Positions 35,879-44,844 of a stretch of 64,000 nt of DNA are shown in pieces; the first letter of the stretch is position 1; every line of letters begins with the position of its first letter. A model generated the notes under the pieces. That model was not told the origin of the DNA and did not search any database. It was given only the letters and a program-made list of their open reading frames with translations. The position numbers were made by a program, and so were the translations under genes. This stretch comes from Nocardia sputorum (lineage in GTDB: Bacteria; Actinomycetota; Actinomycetes; Mycobacteriales; Mycobacteriaceae): the NCBI RefSeq assembly GCF_027924405.1, contig NZ_AP026978.1, positions 124,001 to 188,000 of the forward strand, given 5' to 3'.

Positions 35879-37504
35879 ATGGGCCTCGAATGGGACCTGG
35901 CCACCGACGTTGTCGTGGTCGGATACGGCGCCGCGGGTGCGGCGGCCGCGCTGGAAGCGACCGCGGCGGGCGCGCAGGTGCTCGTGCTCGAACGCTTCGC
36001 CGGAGGCGGGACGTCGGCGCTGTCCGGCGGGATCATCTACGCGGGCGGCGGCACGTCGGTGCAGCGCGAGGCGGGAGTCGAAGACACCCCTGAGGCCATG
36101 TACGCCTATCTCGAGCGGGAGGTCGGCGACGCGGTCGCCCCCGAGACGCTGCGCCGGTTCGTCGACGAGAGCCCGGAACTGATCGAGTGGCTGAAGGCAC
36201 ACGGAGTCCCCTTCGAAGCCTCGCTGTGCCCGTACAAGACCTCCTACCCCAACGACCGCTACTACCTGTACTACTCCGGCAGCGAGATCTCCGGCGCGTT
36301 CCGCGACATCCCGGCCGCCCAGCGCGGGCATCGAGTGAAGGGCAGAGGGACGTCGGGAAAGAAACTCACCGGGCCGCTCGCCGCGGCCGCGTCCAGGGCG
36401 GGCGTGCGCGTGGAGACCCTCACCCGGGTCACCCGGCTGCTCACCGACGGTGCGGGCGCGGTGATCGGCGTCGAATGCCACACGCTGCGCGACGCGCCCG
36501 GCCGGGTCCGGGACCGCTACACCCGCATGGCCAAGGTCGCGGCCAAGCCCGGCATCTACTATCCGCCGCTGCGGCGGGCGCTGGAACAGCGGCTGGACGC
36601 GCTGGAACGCCGCTACGGCAGCACGATTCGCGTTCTCGCCCGGCGCGGGGTGGTGCTCGGCGCGGGCGGCTTCATCGCCAATCGCGACATGGTGCGGCAA
36701 TACGCGCCTGAGTTCCACGGTGGTCTCGCGCTCGGCACCACCGCCGACGACGGCAGCGGCATCCTGATGGCGCAGCAGGTCGGCGCGGCGGTGGACCACA
36801 TGGACAACGTCTCCGCGTGGCGCTTCCTGCTCCCGCCCAGCGCGTTCACCGGGGCGCTGCTGGTGGACGCCGAAGGTCGCCGGGTGATCGACGAGACGCG
36901 CTACGGCGCCGCGGTCGGCAACAAGCTGATCACCGAACACGGCGGCAAGGGCTGGCTGCTGGCCGACGAGCCGCTGATGCGCACCGCCATCGGGCAGATC
37001 GGCAAACAGGGCGCCTGGTTCCAGCGCGGGCAGTTCGAGACGATGCGGCGCACCGCCGTTCGCGGCGCGACGCTGGAGGAAGCCGCCGCCAAGGCGGGCA
37101 TCGACCCGGCCGGTCTGCGCGCGACGGTCGACGCGCACAACACCGCGATCGAGACCGGCGCCCCCGATCCGGTCGGCAAGCCCGCCGAGTTCACCAAAGC
37201 GGTGCGCACCGGCCCGTTCTGGCTGTTGGATGTGGGCATCAAACCGAGCCTGACCAACCCGTGCCCCATGCTCACCCTCGGCGGCGTCGTCGTGGACGAG
37301 CGCACCGGCGCGGTCAAGACCGCCGAGGGTCGCGACATCCCCGGGCTCTTCGCCGCCGGGCGCACCGCGATCGGTGTCTGCTCCAAGTCCTACGTCAGCG
37401 GGCTGTCGCTGGCCGACTGCGTCTTCTCCGGCCGCAGGGCAGGCCGGTCCGCCGCGGGCGAGCAGGTCTCGGCGCTGGAAAAAGCAACTGTGGAAGGGAA
37501 ATAG
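35879..37504 (+). CDS. KstD-like flavoprotein, possible 3-ketosteroid delta-4-(5-alpha)-dehydrogenase
   Basis: FAD-dependent enzyme of 541 residues in the KstD/fumarate-reductase flavoprotein superfamily. The N-terminus TDVVVVGYGAAGAAAALEATAAG is the FAD site. The C-terminal KSYVSGLSLADCVFSGRRAG contains Tyr-x-Ser near residue 505; Rhodococcus Kst4D has catalytic Tyr466 and Ser468 in this spacing. It lacks the YAGPG motif of KstD next door. I infer oxidation of 5-alpha-3-ketosteroids at C4-C5, but a different steroid or fumarate-like substrate is possible. GGAG lies before the ATG. It leads the hsaE-hsaG-hsaF operon. Confidence 0.8.
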   Translation: MGLEWDLATDVVVVGYGAAGAAAALEATAAGAQVLVLERFAGGGTSALSGGIIYAGGGTSVQREAGVEDTPEAMYAYLEREVGDAVAPETLRRFVDESPELIEWLKAHGVPFEASLCPYKTSYPNDRYYLYYSGSEISGAFRDIPAAQRGHRVKGRGTSGKKLTGPLAAAASRAGVRVETLTRVTRLLTDGAGAVIGVECHTLRDAPGRVRDRYTRMAKVAAKPGIYYPPLRRALEQRLDALERRYGSTIRVLARRGVVLGAGGFIANRDMVRQYAPEFHGGLALGTTADDGSGILMAQQVGAAVDHMDNVSAWRFLLPPSAFTGALLVDAEGRRVIDETRYGAAVGNKLITEHGGKGWLLADEPLMRTAIGQIGKQGAWFQRGQFETMRRTAVRGATLEEAAAKAGIDPAGLRATVDAHNTAIETGAPDPVGKPAEFTKAVRTGPFWLLDVGIKPSLTNPCPMLTLGGVVVDERTGAVKTAEGRDIPGLFAAGRTAIGVCSKSYVSGLSLADCVFSGRRAGRSAAGEQVSALEKATVEGK

Positions 37505-37505
37505 C

Positions 37506-38291
37506 GTGCTGTCCGACGCGGTACGAACCGAACTGGCCGACGAACTCGAGCGCGCGGAGCGTGAACGGGTGGCGATCGATCCGCTGATCGCCCGCCACCC
37601 GGACATCGACGTGGTCGACGCCTACGAGATCCAGCTGATCAACATCCGGCGCAGGCTCGACGCGGGCGCGCGCGTGGTCGGGCACAAAGTGGGCCTGTCC
37701 TCGAAGGCCATGCAGCAGATGATGGGCGTGGACGAACCCGACTACGGGCACCTGCTCGCGGAAATGGAAGTCTACGAAGACGTTCCGGTCGAAGCGGGCC
37801 GCTACCTGTTCCCCCGGGTGGAGGTGGAGGTCGGGTTCGTGCTCGGCGCCGACCTCCCCGGCGCGGAATGCACCGAAGAAGACGTGCTCGCGGCCACCGT
37901 CGCGTTCGCGCCAGCGATCGAACTGATCGACTCGCGGATCAAGGACTGGAACATCGGCTTGGCCGACACCATCTCCGACAACGCGTCCTCCGCCGGCTTC
38001 GTGCTCGGCGCCCAGCGCGTCGCGCCGAAGGACATCGACATCAAGGCCATCGACGCGGTGCTCACCCGCAACGGCGAGGTGGTCGCCGAAGGCCGCAGCG
38101 ACGCGGTGCTGGGCGATCCGGTGATCGCGGTGGCCTGGCTGGCGCGCAAGGTGGCGAGCTTCGGGGTCCGGTTGAAGGCCGGTGACATCGTGCTGCCCGG
38201 CTCCTGCACCCGCGCCATCGACGCCCGTCCGGGCGATGAGTTCCACGCCGAGTTCGCCGGACTCGGCTCTGTCCGTCTGCAATTCACCTAG
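37506..38291 (+). CDS. hsaE: 2-hydroxyhexa-2,4-dienoate hydratase HsaE
   Basis: Hydrates the 2-hydroxydienoate released from steroid rings A/B by HsaD, giving 4-hydroxy-2-oxohexanoate. The 261-residue length equals M. tuberculosis HsaE. Typical hydratase features are [39 protein letters not shown] with acidic metal ligands, and [13 protein letters not shown]. The GTG start lies one base after the upstream stop codon. Followed by hsaG and hsaF in pathway order. Confidence 0.94.
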   Translation: MLSDAVRTELADELERAERERVAIDPLIARHPDIDVVDAYEIQLINIRRRLDAGARVVGHKVGLSSKAMQQMMGVDEPDYGHLLAEMEVYEDVPVEAGRYLFPRVEVEVGFVLGADLPGAECTEEDVLAATVAFAPAIELIDSRIKDWNIGLADTISDNASSAGFVLGAQRVAPKDIDIKAIDAVLTRNGEVVAEGRSDAVLGDPVIAVAWLARKVASFGVRLKAGDIVLPGSCTRAIDARPGDEFHAEFAGLGSVRLQFT

Positions 38292-38301
38292 GGAGGCTGT
38301 C

Positions 38302-39213
38302 GTGTCCGAGAACGGGACCGTCACCGCCGCGATCGTCGGGTCCGGCAACATCAGTACCGATCTGCTCTACAAACTGCTGCGCTCGAAGAAGATCCAGCCG
38401 CGCTGGATGATCGGGATCGACCCGGACAGCGAGGGCCTGAAGCGGGCGCGCGGGCTGGGGCTGGAAACCTCGCACGAGGGCGTGGACTGGCTGCTCGCGC
38501 AATCCGAACTGCCCGATCTGATCTTCGAGGCGACCTCGGCGTACGTGCACCGCGCCGCTGCCCCGCGCTACGCCGAAGCGGGCATCCGCGCCGTCGACCT
38601 CACCCCCGCCGCCGTCGGCCCCGCCGTCGTGCCGCCGGTGAACCTGGGCGCGAATATCGACGCGCCGAACGTCAACATGATCACCTGCGGCGGTCAAGCG
38701 ACGATCCCGATCGTCGCCGCGGTCTCGCGGGTCGTCCCGGTGCCGTACGCGGAGATCGTCGCGTCGGTGTCCTCGGTGTCCGCGGGCCCCGGCACGCGAG
38801 CGAACATCGACGAGTTCACCAAGACCACCAGCCGGGGTGTGGAGACCATCGGCGGAGCGCAGCGCGGCAAGGCCATCATCATCCTGAACCCGGCCGAGCC
38901 GCCGATGATCATGCGCGACACCATCTTCTGCGCCATCCCCGACGACGCCGACACCGGCGCGATCGCCGACTCCATCCACCGGATGGTCGCCGACATCCAG
39001 CAATACGTCCCCGGCTACCGGCTGCTCAACGAGCCGCAGTTCGACGAGCCCTCGGTGGTCTCCGGCGGCATGGCCAAGGTGTCGGTGTTCGTCGAGGTGG
39101 AGGGCGCGGGTGACTTCCTGCCCCCGTACGCGGGCAACCTCGACATCATGACCGCCGCCGCGACGCAGGTCGGCGAGGTCATCGCCGAACAGATCGTCAC
39201 GGCCCGGGTGTAA
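38302..39213 (+). CDS. hsaG: Acylating aldehyde dehydrogenase HsaG
   Basis: Oxidises propionaldehyde (or acetaldehyde) released by HsaF to the acyl-CoA with NAD. The 303-residue protein has the Rossmann motif [20 protein letters not shown] and the catalytic cysteine in [13 protein letters not shown] (residue 129). Its length matches M. tuberculosis HsaG. Works as a channelling complex with the aldolase. The GTG start has GGGAGG upstream. Confidence 0.95.
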   Translation: MSENGTVTAAIVGSGNISTDLLYKLLRSKKIQPRWMIGIDPDSEGLKRARGLGLETSHEGVDWLLAQSELPDLIFEATSAYVHRAAAPRYAEAGIRAVDLTPAAVGPAVVPPVNLGANIDAPNVNMITCGGQATIPIVAAVSRVVPVPYAEIVASVSSVSAGPGTRANIDEFTKTTSRGVETIGGAQRGKAIIILNPAEPPMIMRDTIFCAIPDDADTGAIADSIHRMVADIQQYVPGYRLLNEPQFDEPSVVSGGMAKVSVFVEVEGAGDFLPPYAGNLDIMTAAATQVGEVIAEQIVTARV

Positions 39214-39225
39214 GGAGCTTTCGAC

Positions 39226-40263
39226 ATGGCCTACTCAGCAGAACTCGACATCCGCGTCACCGACACCTCGCTGCGCGACGGGTCGCACCACAAGCGTCAC
39301 CAGTTCACCGCCACCGAGGTGCGCGACATCGTGGCCGCGCTCGACGGCGCGGGCGTGCCGGTGATCGAGGTGACCCACGGCGACGGCCTCGGCGGCTCGT
39401 CGTTCAACTACGGCTTCTCCAAGACGCCGGAGCAGGAACTGGTCACCATCGCGGCCGAGACGGCCAAGCGGGCGAAGATCGCCGTGCTGATGCTGCCCGG
39501 CGTCGGGGTGAAGGAAGACATCAAGATCTCGCAGGACAACGGTGCGTCGATCTGCCGCATCGCGACGCACTGCACCGAGGCCGACGTGTCGATCCAGCAC
39601 TTCGGTCTCGCCAGGGAACTCGGGCTGGAGACGGTCGGGTTCCTGATGATGTCGCACACCCAGCCGCCGGAGGTGCTGGCCAAGCAGGCGCGCATCATGG
39701 CGGACGCGGGCTGCCAGTGCGTCTACATCGTCGACTCCGCCGGCGCGCTCGTGCTGGAACAGGTCTCCGACCGGGTCGCGGCGCTGGTGGCCGAACTCGG
39801 CGACGACGCGCAGGTGGGCTTCCACGGGCACGAGAACCTCGACCTGGCCGTCGCCAACTCCGTCTACGCCATCCGCGCGGGCGCCACTCAGATCGATGGC
39901 AGCGCACGGCGTTTCGGCGCGGGTGCGGGCAACACCCCCGTCGAGGCGCTGGTCGGGGTGTGCGACAAGCTGGGTGTGCGGACGGGCATCGATTTCTTCG
40001 CCATCGCCGACGCCGCCGAAGACGTCGTCCGTCCCGCGATGCCGCAGGAATGCCTGCTCGACCGCCAGGCCCTGATGATGGGCTACGCGGGCGTCTACTC
40101 CAGCTTCCTCAAGCACGCCGAACGACAGGCAGAGCGCTACGGCGTCTCGGCGGCCGAGATGCTGGTCCGCGCCGGCAAGCGCAAGCTCGTCGGCGGCCAG
40201 GAAGACCAGCTCATCGACATCGCGCTGGAACTGCAGCGGGAGAAGGCGACCGTCTCCGCCTGA
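39226..40263 (+). CDS. hsaF: 4-hydroxy-2-oxohexanoate/oxovalerate aldolase HsaF
   Basis: Cleaves 4-hydroxy-2-oxohexanoate to pyruvate and propionaldehyde. The 345-residue DmpG-type TIM barrel has the metal-binding [16 protein letters not shown] at the N-terminus, [17 protein letters not shown], and the second metal site in [15 protein letters not shown]. The C-terminal communication domain has [16 protein letters not shown]. It pairs with HsaG. Last gene of the operon; a hairpin follows. Confidence 0.96.
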   Translation: MAYSAELDIRVTDTSLRDGSHHKRHQFTATEVRDIVAALDGAGVPVIEVTHGDGLGGSSFNYGFSKTPEQELVTIAAETAKRAKIAVLMLPGVGVKEDIKISQDNGASICRIATHCTEADVSIQHFGLARELGLETVGFLMMSHTQPPEVLAKQARIMADAGCQCVYIVDSAGALVLEQVSDRVAALVAELGDDAQVGFHGHENLDLAVANSVYAIRAGATQIDGSARRFGAGAGNTPVEALVGVCDKLGVRTGIDFFAIADAAEDVVRPAMPQECLLDRQALMMGYAGVYSSFLKHAERQAERYGVSAAEMLVRAGKRKLVGGQEDQLIDIALELQREKATVSA

Positions 40264-40277
40264 CGGGTGGGCGCGCC

Positions 40278-40311
40278 CGGTCGAGGGCGGGCTCCGGCCG
40301 GGTCTCGACCG
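40278..40311 (+). terminator. Hairpin after hsaF
   Basis: CGGTCGAG (40278-40285) pairs perfectly with CTCGACCG (40304-40311) around an 18-base GC-rich loop that can itself pair partly. It sits between the convergent hsaF and baeRF-like genes, and is a plausible intrinsic terminator. Confidence 0.4.
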
Positions 40312-40412
40312 TCCGCCCGTGGCCGCGGAGAAGCATCGCTGCGGCCGATCGGCGGGGTCGCGGTGTGGGCGCACACAGGCGCGGCTGTGGACAGTTGTGC
40401 ACAACTCCGCGT

Positions 40413-41552
40413 CTACGGCAATGACGGGAGGGGGAAGCGCAGTAGCGCCGCGGCCAGGTGTTCCTTCAGTTCGGTGTCGGCCTTGACGTGCCGGACGGAG
40501 CCGCTCTCGTCGATGACGCTCTGGGCGAGTTCGTCCAGGATGTCCTCGGTCGGCCGGGGCCGGTCGCCCGACACCGGGCACTCGTCCCCGGACAGGCCCA
40601 GCCAACCGCAGCTGTCGCAGACCACCCCGTGGACCATCGCGCCGTCCTGGATCAGCAGTGTGTCCACCGCCTTCGCGGTGGCGGCCCGCAGACAGTTCGC
40701 GACGTCGACGACGGCCGGGTTGCCGGTGGCGATCCGCTCCAGCACCTCGCCCACCCGGCGGACATCGACCTCCCGCTCGTAATGCGCCACGATCTCGGTC
40801 GCGTTCTGCTTCACCTCACCGACCGTCGCCGAGCCGGTGTCGATGGTGAACGTGCCCGCGACACGCTCCCGGAGTTCGCGCGGCAGGGTGTCCACGAAGT
40901 GCGGTATCTCGTCGCGATGGCCGCCCACGGCGAGCAGGTCGTAGTCGTCGCCGGCGAACATTTCGGCCATTTCGGCCGCGGTGTGCCGGTAGTGCTTCTT
41001 GAGCAACTCGTCCGCCCTGTGGTGCACCCTGTTCTCGAGACGGTTCGCCGCGTAGTTGGGGTCGCGCAGTGAGGGATCCCGGATCTGGCGCGCCTCCGCG
41101 ATCTCGTCGGCGAACAGCTCCCACACCGCCGCGGTCGCCCGGTCCACCACCGCCACGCAGCAGCGGGCGTATTCCTCGAGCACGGCCAGCAGCGGCCGGG
41201 TCCAGGCCACCGCGTCCACCACGACGCGGTCGTGGACGGCGTGCGGGAGCTGCACCGCTTCGAACATGTTCTTGCCGCCACAGGCGAACATCGCGACCGC
41301 GCCTGGCTGCCAGATGTCCGACCGGACGGTTTCGCGCATCCGTTCCAGGTCGTCGCGGACCGACAGCCTGGCTTCGTGGTCCGACGACTTGTCCTTCACC
41401 ACCGGGTTGACCTCGTCGGCCATGCTGTTCACCCGGCTCACCAGCCCGGAGCGCTCGCCCGGATCCACCGGAACGTGCGCGTACATCGATACGACGGGAA
41501 TGCCGTCACCGTGCATCCGGCGTATCCGTCCGATCGTCTCGGCTGTGATCAT
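40413..41552 (-). CDS. baeRF-family protein (bacterial eRF1-like domain)
   Basis: A 379-residue protein resembling bacterial homologues of archaeo-eukaryotic release factor 1. Pointers are the N-terminal GDGIPVVSMYAHVPVDPGER, the central DYDLLAVGGHRDEIPHFVDTLP (eRF1 domain 2/3-like), and the C-terminal zinc-ribbon-like VCDSCGWLGLSGDECP. The GGQ peptidyl-hydrolysis motif of true release factors is not seen. The family may act on stalled ribosomes or tRNA, but this is unproven. It stands alone between the hsaF terminator and an unrelated pair. About 175 bases upstream hold no visible gene. Confidence 0.7.
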   Translation of the reverse strand: MITAETIGRIRRMHGDGIPVVSMYAHVPVDPGERSGLVSRVNSMADEVNPVVKDKSSDHEARLSVRDDLERMRETVRSDIWQPGAVAMFACGGKNMFEAVQLPHAVHDRVVVDAVAWTRPLLAVLEEYARCCVAVVDRATAAVWELFADEIAEARQIRDPSLRDPNYAANRLENRVHHRADELLKKHYRHTAAEMAEMFAGDDYDLLAVGGHRDEIPHFVDTLPRELRERVAGTFTIDTGSATVGEVKQNATEIVAHYEREVDVRRVGEVLERIATGNPAVVDVANCLRAATAKAVDTLLIQDGAMVHGVVCDSCGWLGLSGDECPVSGDRPRPTEDILDELAQSVIDESGSVRHVKADTELKEHLAAALLRFPLPSLP

Positions 41553-41729
41553 CGCTCCTCGCTTCCACCGTGGTTCGCGCGGGCCTCGGTCTGCGGCGCT
41601 TCGTACACCACGGTGTCGAGCTGGGCGCGGCAGAACCTCCGTCCGCCCGGACGACTCGCTCGACCTGATTGTTCTCCCTGTCCTGGCGGACGCGCCTCGA
41701 CCTGCCAGGTCCAGTGCCGGGTCGCGTGT

Positions 41730-42653
41730 TCACCCGGCCGGGCCGGTAGGGGGTGGGCGTCGACCAGCGCGGAGCGCGGTGATCAGCTCCTCGGCCGGGA
41801 TCGTGCGGGGGCGGTCGCTGACCTGGCCGTCACCGAGCTCGACCAGGCGCCAGACCCGGTCCTCGCGCAGCACGAAGTCGGCCGTGACGAAGGGGAGGCC
41901 GAGTGCGGCGATGGCATGCTCGACCGGAGCCGGATCGAATTCGCAGTCGGGCAGTTCGTCCGGAGTGTCCGGGTGCGGTCCGACCAACCGGCACTTGCCC
42001 TCCACCCACCAGGTGCGGACTTCGGGCGACCGGAAGCGCTCGAAGCGGCGCAGGACGAACCCACCGGTCAGGTCGTCGCCGCGAAGTTCGTGGAATCTGC
42101 TCGCCACGCGCCAGGCCGCATCCGCATCCGCGACGTCCGGGATGAACGCCGCTTCGTGCCAGTAGTGCTTCATCGACTTCGTGTAGTCGCGCAGGACGGC
42201 GGCGCCCGTCCCCAGTTCCCGCCGTGCGTGATCGAATGCGGCGCGATCTTTTCCGGTGGTCCACACCGATCGCGGAGTCATCTCGGCGAGTGCGGGATAC
42301 CAGCCGGGCAACTCGTGAGCGCGCCGGTACTGCTCCGCGTCGGTGCGCAGCGTGACGCCCCGCTGCCGCAAGCTGCGGTCGAACGCGGCGTACTGATCAC
42401 TACGCAGCATCCAGCCGCGGTAGACGGCCACGCCGCCCGCGCGAACGCGGCGAACGGCCCCGTCCGCGCCGCCGGTGCGGGTCAGCGCGTCGTGATCGAC
42501 CACCGCGACTTCCAGCCCGGCGTCGCGCGCCGCATCCGCCTCCGCGGCGAAATGCTCGTCGACACGCTGGGGGCGAAGCACATCGGCCGGAACAAGCAGC
42601 AGCACAGCCCATATCCTCGCGGCACGGCCGCGCGATTCCCAACCGATTTCCAC
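41730..42653 (-). CDS. ATP-grasp domain protein (DUF4343-like)
   Basis: A 307-residue protein resembling ATP-grasp ligase-fold proteins of the DUF4343 type. The central KHYWHEAAFIPDVADADAAW and GGFVLRRFERFRSPEVRTWWVEGKCRLVGPHPD, and the C-terminal FVTADFVLREDRVWRLVELGDGQVSDRP (with putative Mg ligands E and D), support an ATP-dependent carboxylate-amine ligase type fold. Substrate unknown. The GTG start is uncertain; a later in-frame GTG near 42604 is possible. It follows the YdeI-like gene by nine bases, so the two form an operon. Confidence 0.72.
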   Translation of the reverse strand: MEIGWESRGRAARIWAVLLLVPADVLRPQRVDEHFAAEADAARDAGLEVAVVDHDALTRTGGADGAVRRVRAGGVAVYRGWMLRSDQYAAFDRSLRQRGVTLRTDAEQYRRAHELPGWYPALAEMTPRSVWTTGKDRAAFDHARRELGTGAAVLRDYTKSMKHYWHEAAFIPDVADADAAWRVASRFHELRGDDLTGGFVLRRFERFRSPEVRTWWVEGKCRLVGPHPDTPDELPDCEFDPAPVEHAIAALGLPFVTADFVLREDRVWRLVELGDGQVSDRPRTIPAEELITALRAGRRPPPTGPAG

Positions 42654-42662
42654 GCACCACTG

Positions 42663-43226
42663 TTATCCGCTCAACTCCGCGACGATCCGGCGCAGTTGGG
42701 TGGCGCGCTCGGCAGGCTTCCGCGATTTCATCAGTCGCAGCAACAGCGCATACCGCGCGGTGCGGTCGAGCTGATCGAAAGTATCTCGTGCGCAGGGATT
42801 TTCGCTGAGGGCAGCGGTCAAATCGTCGGGACAGGCGGCGGTGCGCTGAGGCGCGTAGGCGGCTTGCCAGCGGCCGTCGGAGCGGGCGGCGGCGATGGCC
42901 GCGAAGCCCGGGGTACGCATGCGGCCCGCCGCGATCAGCGCTTCGGCTTTGCCGACGTTGATCTGCGACCACGGACTCTCCGGCCGGCGCGGCGAGTACC
43001 GCTGCAGGTAGTGGTCGGCGTCGAGACCGCGGCGGTGGCTGTCGATCCACCCGAAGCAGAGTGCGCCGTCGAGCGCCTCACCGTTGCTGATCGTCCTGCC
43101 GGCCGCCCCCTTCTTCGCGATCTTCAACCACACGTCGGCCGCGTGGTCGTGATTGGCGGCGAGCCACTCCTCCCACTGCGCGACGTCGGCGCATGTGAGG
43201 ATTCCTGTTTCCTCGAACTGACCCAC
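42663..43226 (-). CDS. YdeI/OmpD-associated family protein
   Basis: A 187-residue protein of the YdeI/OmpD-associated (bacteriocin-protection-like) family; the molecular role is unclear. Hallmarks are WLKIAKKGAAGRTISNGEALDGALCFGWIDSHRRGLD, QRYSPRRPESPWSQINVGKAEALIAAGRM, and a C-terminal LLRLMKSRKPAERATQLRRIVAEL. The GTG at 43226 is preferred over upstream starts because GGGAGG lies just before it. A perfect 8-bp inverted repeat at 43276-43298 may be its operator. Probably co-transcribed with the ATP-grasp gene. Confidence 0.85.
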   Translation of the reverse strand: MGQFEETGILTCADVAQWEEWLAANHDHAADVWLKIAKKGAAGRTISNGEALDGALCFGWIDSHRRGLDADHYLQRYSPRRPESPWSQINVGKAEALIAAGRMRTPGFAAIAAARSDGRWQAAYAPQRTAACPDDLTAALSENPCARDTFDQLDRTARYALLLRLMKSRKPAERATQLRRIVAELSG

Positions 43227-43275
43227 GGTGCCTCCCGAGATGCGATGCCTTTTTCTCACCTCATCCTCCGCCCCA

Positions 43276-43298
43276 AAGTGCTCATCAACTGAGCACTT
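43276..43298. promoter_or_regulatory. Inverted repeat upstream of the YdeI-like gene
   Basis: AAGTGCTC and GAGCACTT form perfect 8-bp arms around ATCAACT, 50 bases upstream of the YdeI-like gene and about 195 bases before the divergent 3-hydroxyacyl-CoA dehydrogenase gene. It looks like a dimeric repressor site; no regulator gene is adjacent. Confidence 0.5.
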
Positions 43299-43492
43299 CG
43301 CCGAGGACGGCCGCCCACCGCTGCTCGGTATCAGCGAGGCGAAGTGGAACGTGTCCAGGGGCTGGGGAAACGGCTTCGAACGCGTCACGGGGAGCGATCT
43401 CCGATCACGCCGAGGGTACGTTGATGCTGTTGGCGGCGCAGGTCGCCCCGAATCGTCGCGGGCTTCTTCGCAACAGTCGAGAGGAGAAACGA

Positions 43493-44350
43493 ATGACCAT
43501 CGATATTCGCAAGGTGACCGTCCTCGGCACCGGGGTGCTCGGGTCGCAGATCGCCTTCCAGACTGCCTTTCACGGTTTCGAGGTGACGGCCTACGACATC
43601 GACGACAATGCGCTGGCCGCCGCCGAGGAGCGAATCGACAAGCTCGCGGCGGTCTACCGCGAGCAGGTACCCGGTGGCGGGGACGGCAAGGCGGAACGAA
43701 CGGCGGCAGGCATCGCGCTGAGTTCTGATCTGGCTGGAGCGGTGCAGGACGCGGACCTGGTCATCGAGGCCATTCCCGAGGTGCTGAGCATCAAGCGGCA
43801 AACCTACGAGGAACTCGGCCGGGTCGCACCGGAGCGCACGATCTTCGCCACCAACTCCTCCACCCTGCTGCCCAGCGCCATGAAAGACTTCACCGGCCGC
43901 CCGGACCGGTTCCTCGCGCTGCACTTCGCGAATCAGGTGTGGCACTTCAACACGGCCGAGATCATGGGTACCACCGACACCGACCCGGCGGTGTACCAGG
44001 CCGTGGTCGACTTCGCCGCCGAGATCGGCATGGTGCCGATCGAAATCCACAAGGAGAAGGCCGGTTACGTCCTGAACTCGCTGCTGGTGCCGTTGCTCAA
44101 CGCGGGCATGAGCCTGGCGGCGGGCGGCTACGCCGATCCCGAAGCGGTGGACAAGACCTGGCAGATCGGCACCGGCGCACCGGCCGGCCCCTTCCGCATC
44201 CTCGACATCATCGGCCTGACCACGCCGTACAACATCCTCGTCCACAACGAGGACGAGGACTCCCAACGGCTTGCCCAGTGGTTGAAAGAGAACTACATCG
44301 ATAAGGGCAAGCTCGGCATCGCCACCGGCGAAGGTTTCTACAAGTACTGA
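43493..44350 (+). CDS. 3-hydroxyacyl-CoA dehydrogenase
   Basis: NAD-dependent 3-hydroxyacyl-CoA dehydrogenase of 285 residues. The Rossmann motif is KVTVLGTGVLGSQIAFQTAFHG with the acidic end at AYDID. PERTIFATNSSTLLPS and LALHFANQVWHFNTAEIMGTTDTDP hold the catalytic His/Glu pair positions. KEKAGYVLNSLLVPLLNAGMSLAAGGYADPEAVDKTW is the C-terminal dimerisation domain. The ATG follows GAGGAG. Single gene with its own hairpin downstream. No KstR box is visible, so it is probably general fatty-acid or butyrate metabolism. Confidence 0.93.
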   Translation: MTIDIRKVTVLGTGVLGSQIAFQTAFHGFEVTAYDIDDNALAAAEERIDKLAAVYREQVPGGGDGKAERTAAGIALSSDLAGAVQDADLVIEAIPEVLSIKRQTYEELGRVAPERTIFATNSSTLLPSAMKDFTGRPDRFLALHFANQVWHFNTAEIMGTTDTDPAVYQAVVDFAAEIGMVPIEIHKEKAGYVLNSLLVPLLNAGMSLAAGGYADPEAVDKTWQIGTGAPAGPFRILDIIGLTTPYNILVHNEDEDSQRLAQWLKENYIDKGKLGIATGEGFYKY

Positions 44351-44351
44351 C

Positions 44352-44381
44352 CGGCGAGCCCGGTGAGTCCGGGTTTCGCCG
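44352..44381 (+). terminator. Hairpin after the 3-hydroxyacyl-CoA dehydrogenase gene
   Basis: CGGCGA-G-CCCGG (44352-44363) pairs with CCGGG-TT-TCGCCG (44369-44381), a stem of 11 pairs with a small internal bulge and a 5-base loop, directly after the stop codon. Confidence 0.55.
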
Positions 44382-44439
44382 CGCTCATACACCACTCGTC
44401 GAGCAAAGGGCGGCTGATCGAGGTCGAGCACTTCATGCG

Positions 44440-44844
44440 CTACACCGCGATGATCTCGAGCATGCTTTCCAGCTCGCGGAAATCCGCGCTGTTGCGGGTG
44501 TACAGCGGTAGCCCACGTGCTGACGCGATTGCCGCGATGAGCAAATCCATCCGGCGGGGCCGCGGGTCGCGTTTCGCCGCCAGGGTGAGTGCTACCAGGG
44601 TGCCGTAGCGTGTCGCGGCGTCCTCGTCGAAGGGCAACGGATCGAAATCCACAATGGCGGCACCGAGTTGCTCGGATCGTGCGGCTCGGGTGACGGTGTC
44701 TTTCGCCATGGCGACGCCTTGGTGCAATTCGGCTAACGTGATCGCCGTTATCTCACACGACTCCGGCAAACAAGCGGGATCCAGCGTGCCCAGGTCGATG
44801 TAGGCGCAAGTGTCCAATACGCCTGATGCATGCCGCTCGGTCAT
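44440..44844 (-). CDS. vapC: PIN-domain toxin VapC
   Basis: Probable RNA-cleaving toxin of a type II toxin-antitoxin pair, 134 residues. PIN acidic residues are in GVLDTCAYIDLG (Asp), TLAELHQGVAMA (Glu) and RPRRMDLLIAAIASARG (Asp), the usual spacing for VapC. The ATG overlaps the antitoxin stop (ATGA), so translation is coupled to the antitoxin. The protein is complete with no visible lesion. Confidence 0.9.
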   Translation of the reverse strand: MTERHASGVLDTCAYIDLGTLDPACLPESCEITAITLAELHQGVAMAKDTVTRAARSEQLGAAIVDFDPLPFDEDAATRYGTLVALTLAAKRDPRPRRMDLLIAAIASARGLPLYTRNSADFRELESMLEIIAV

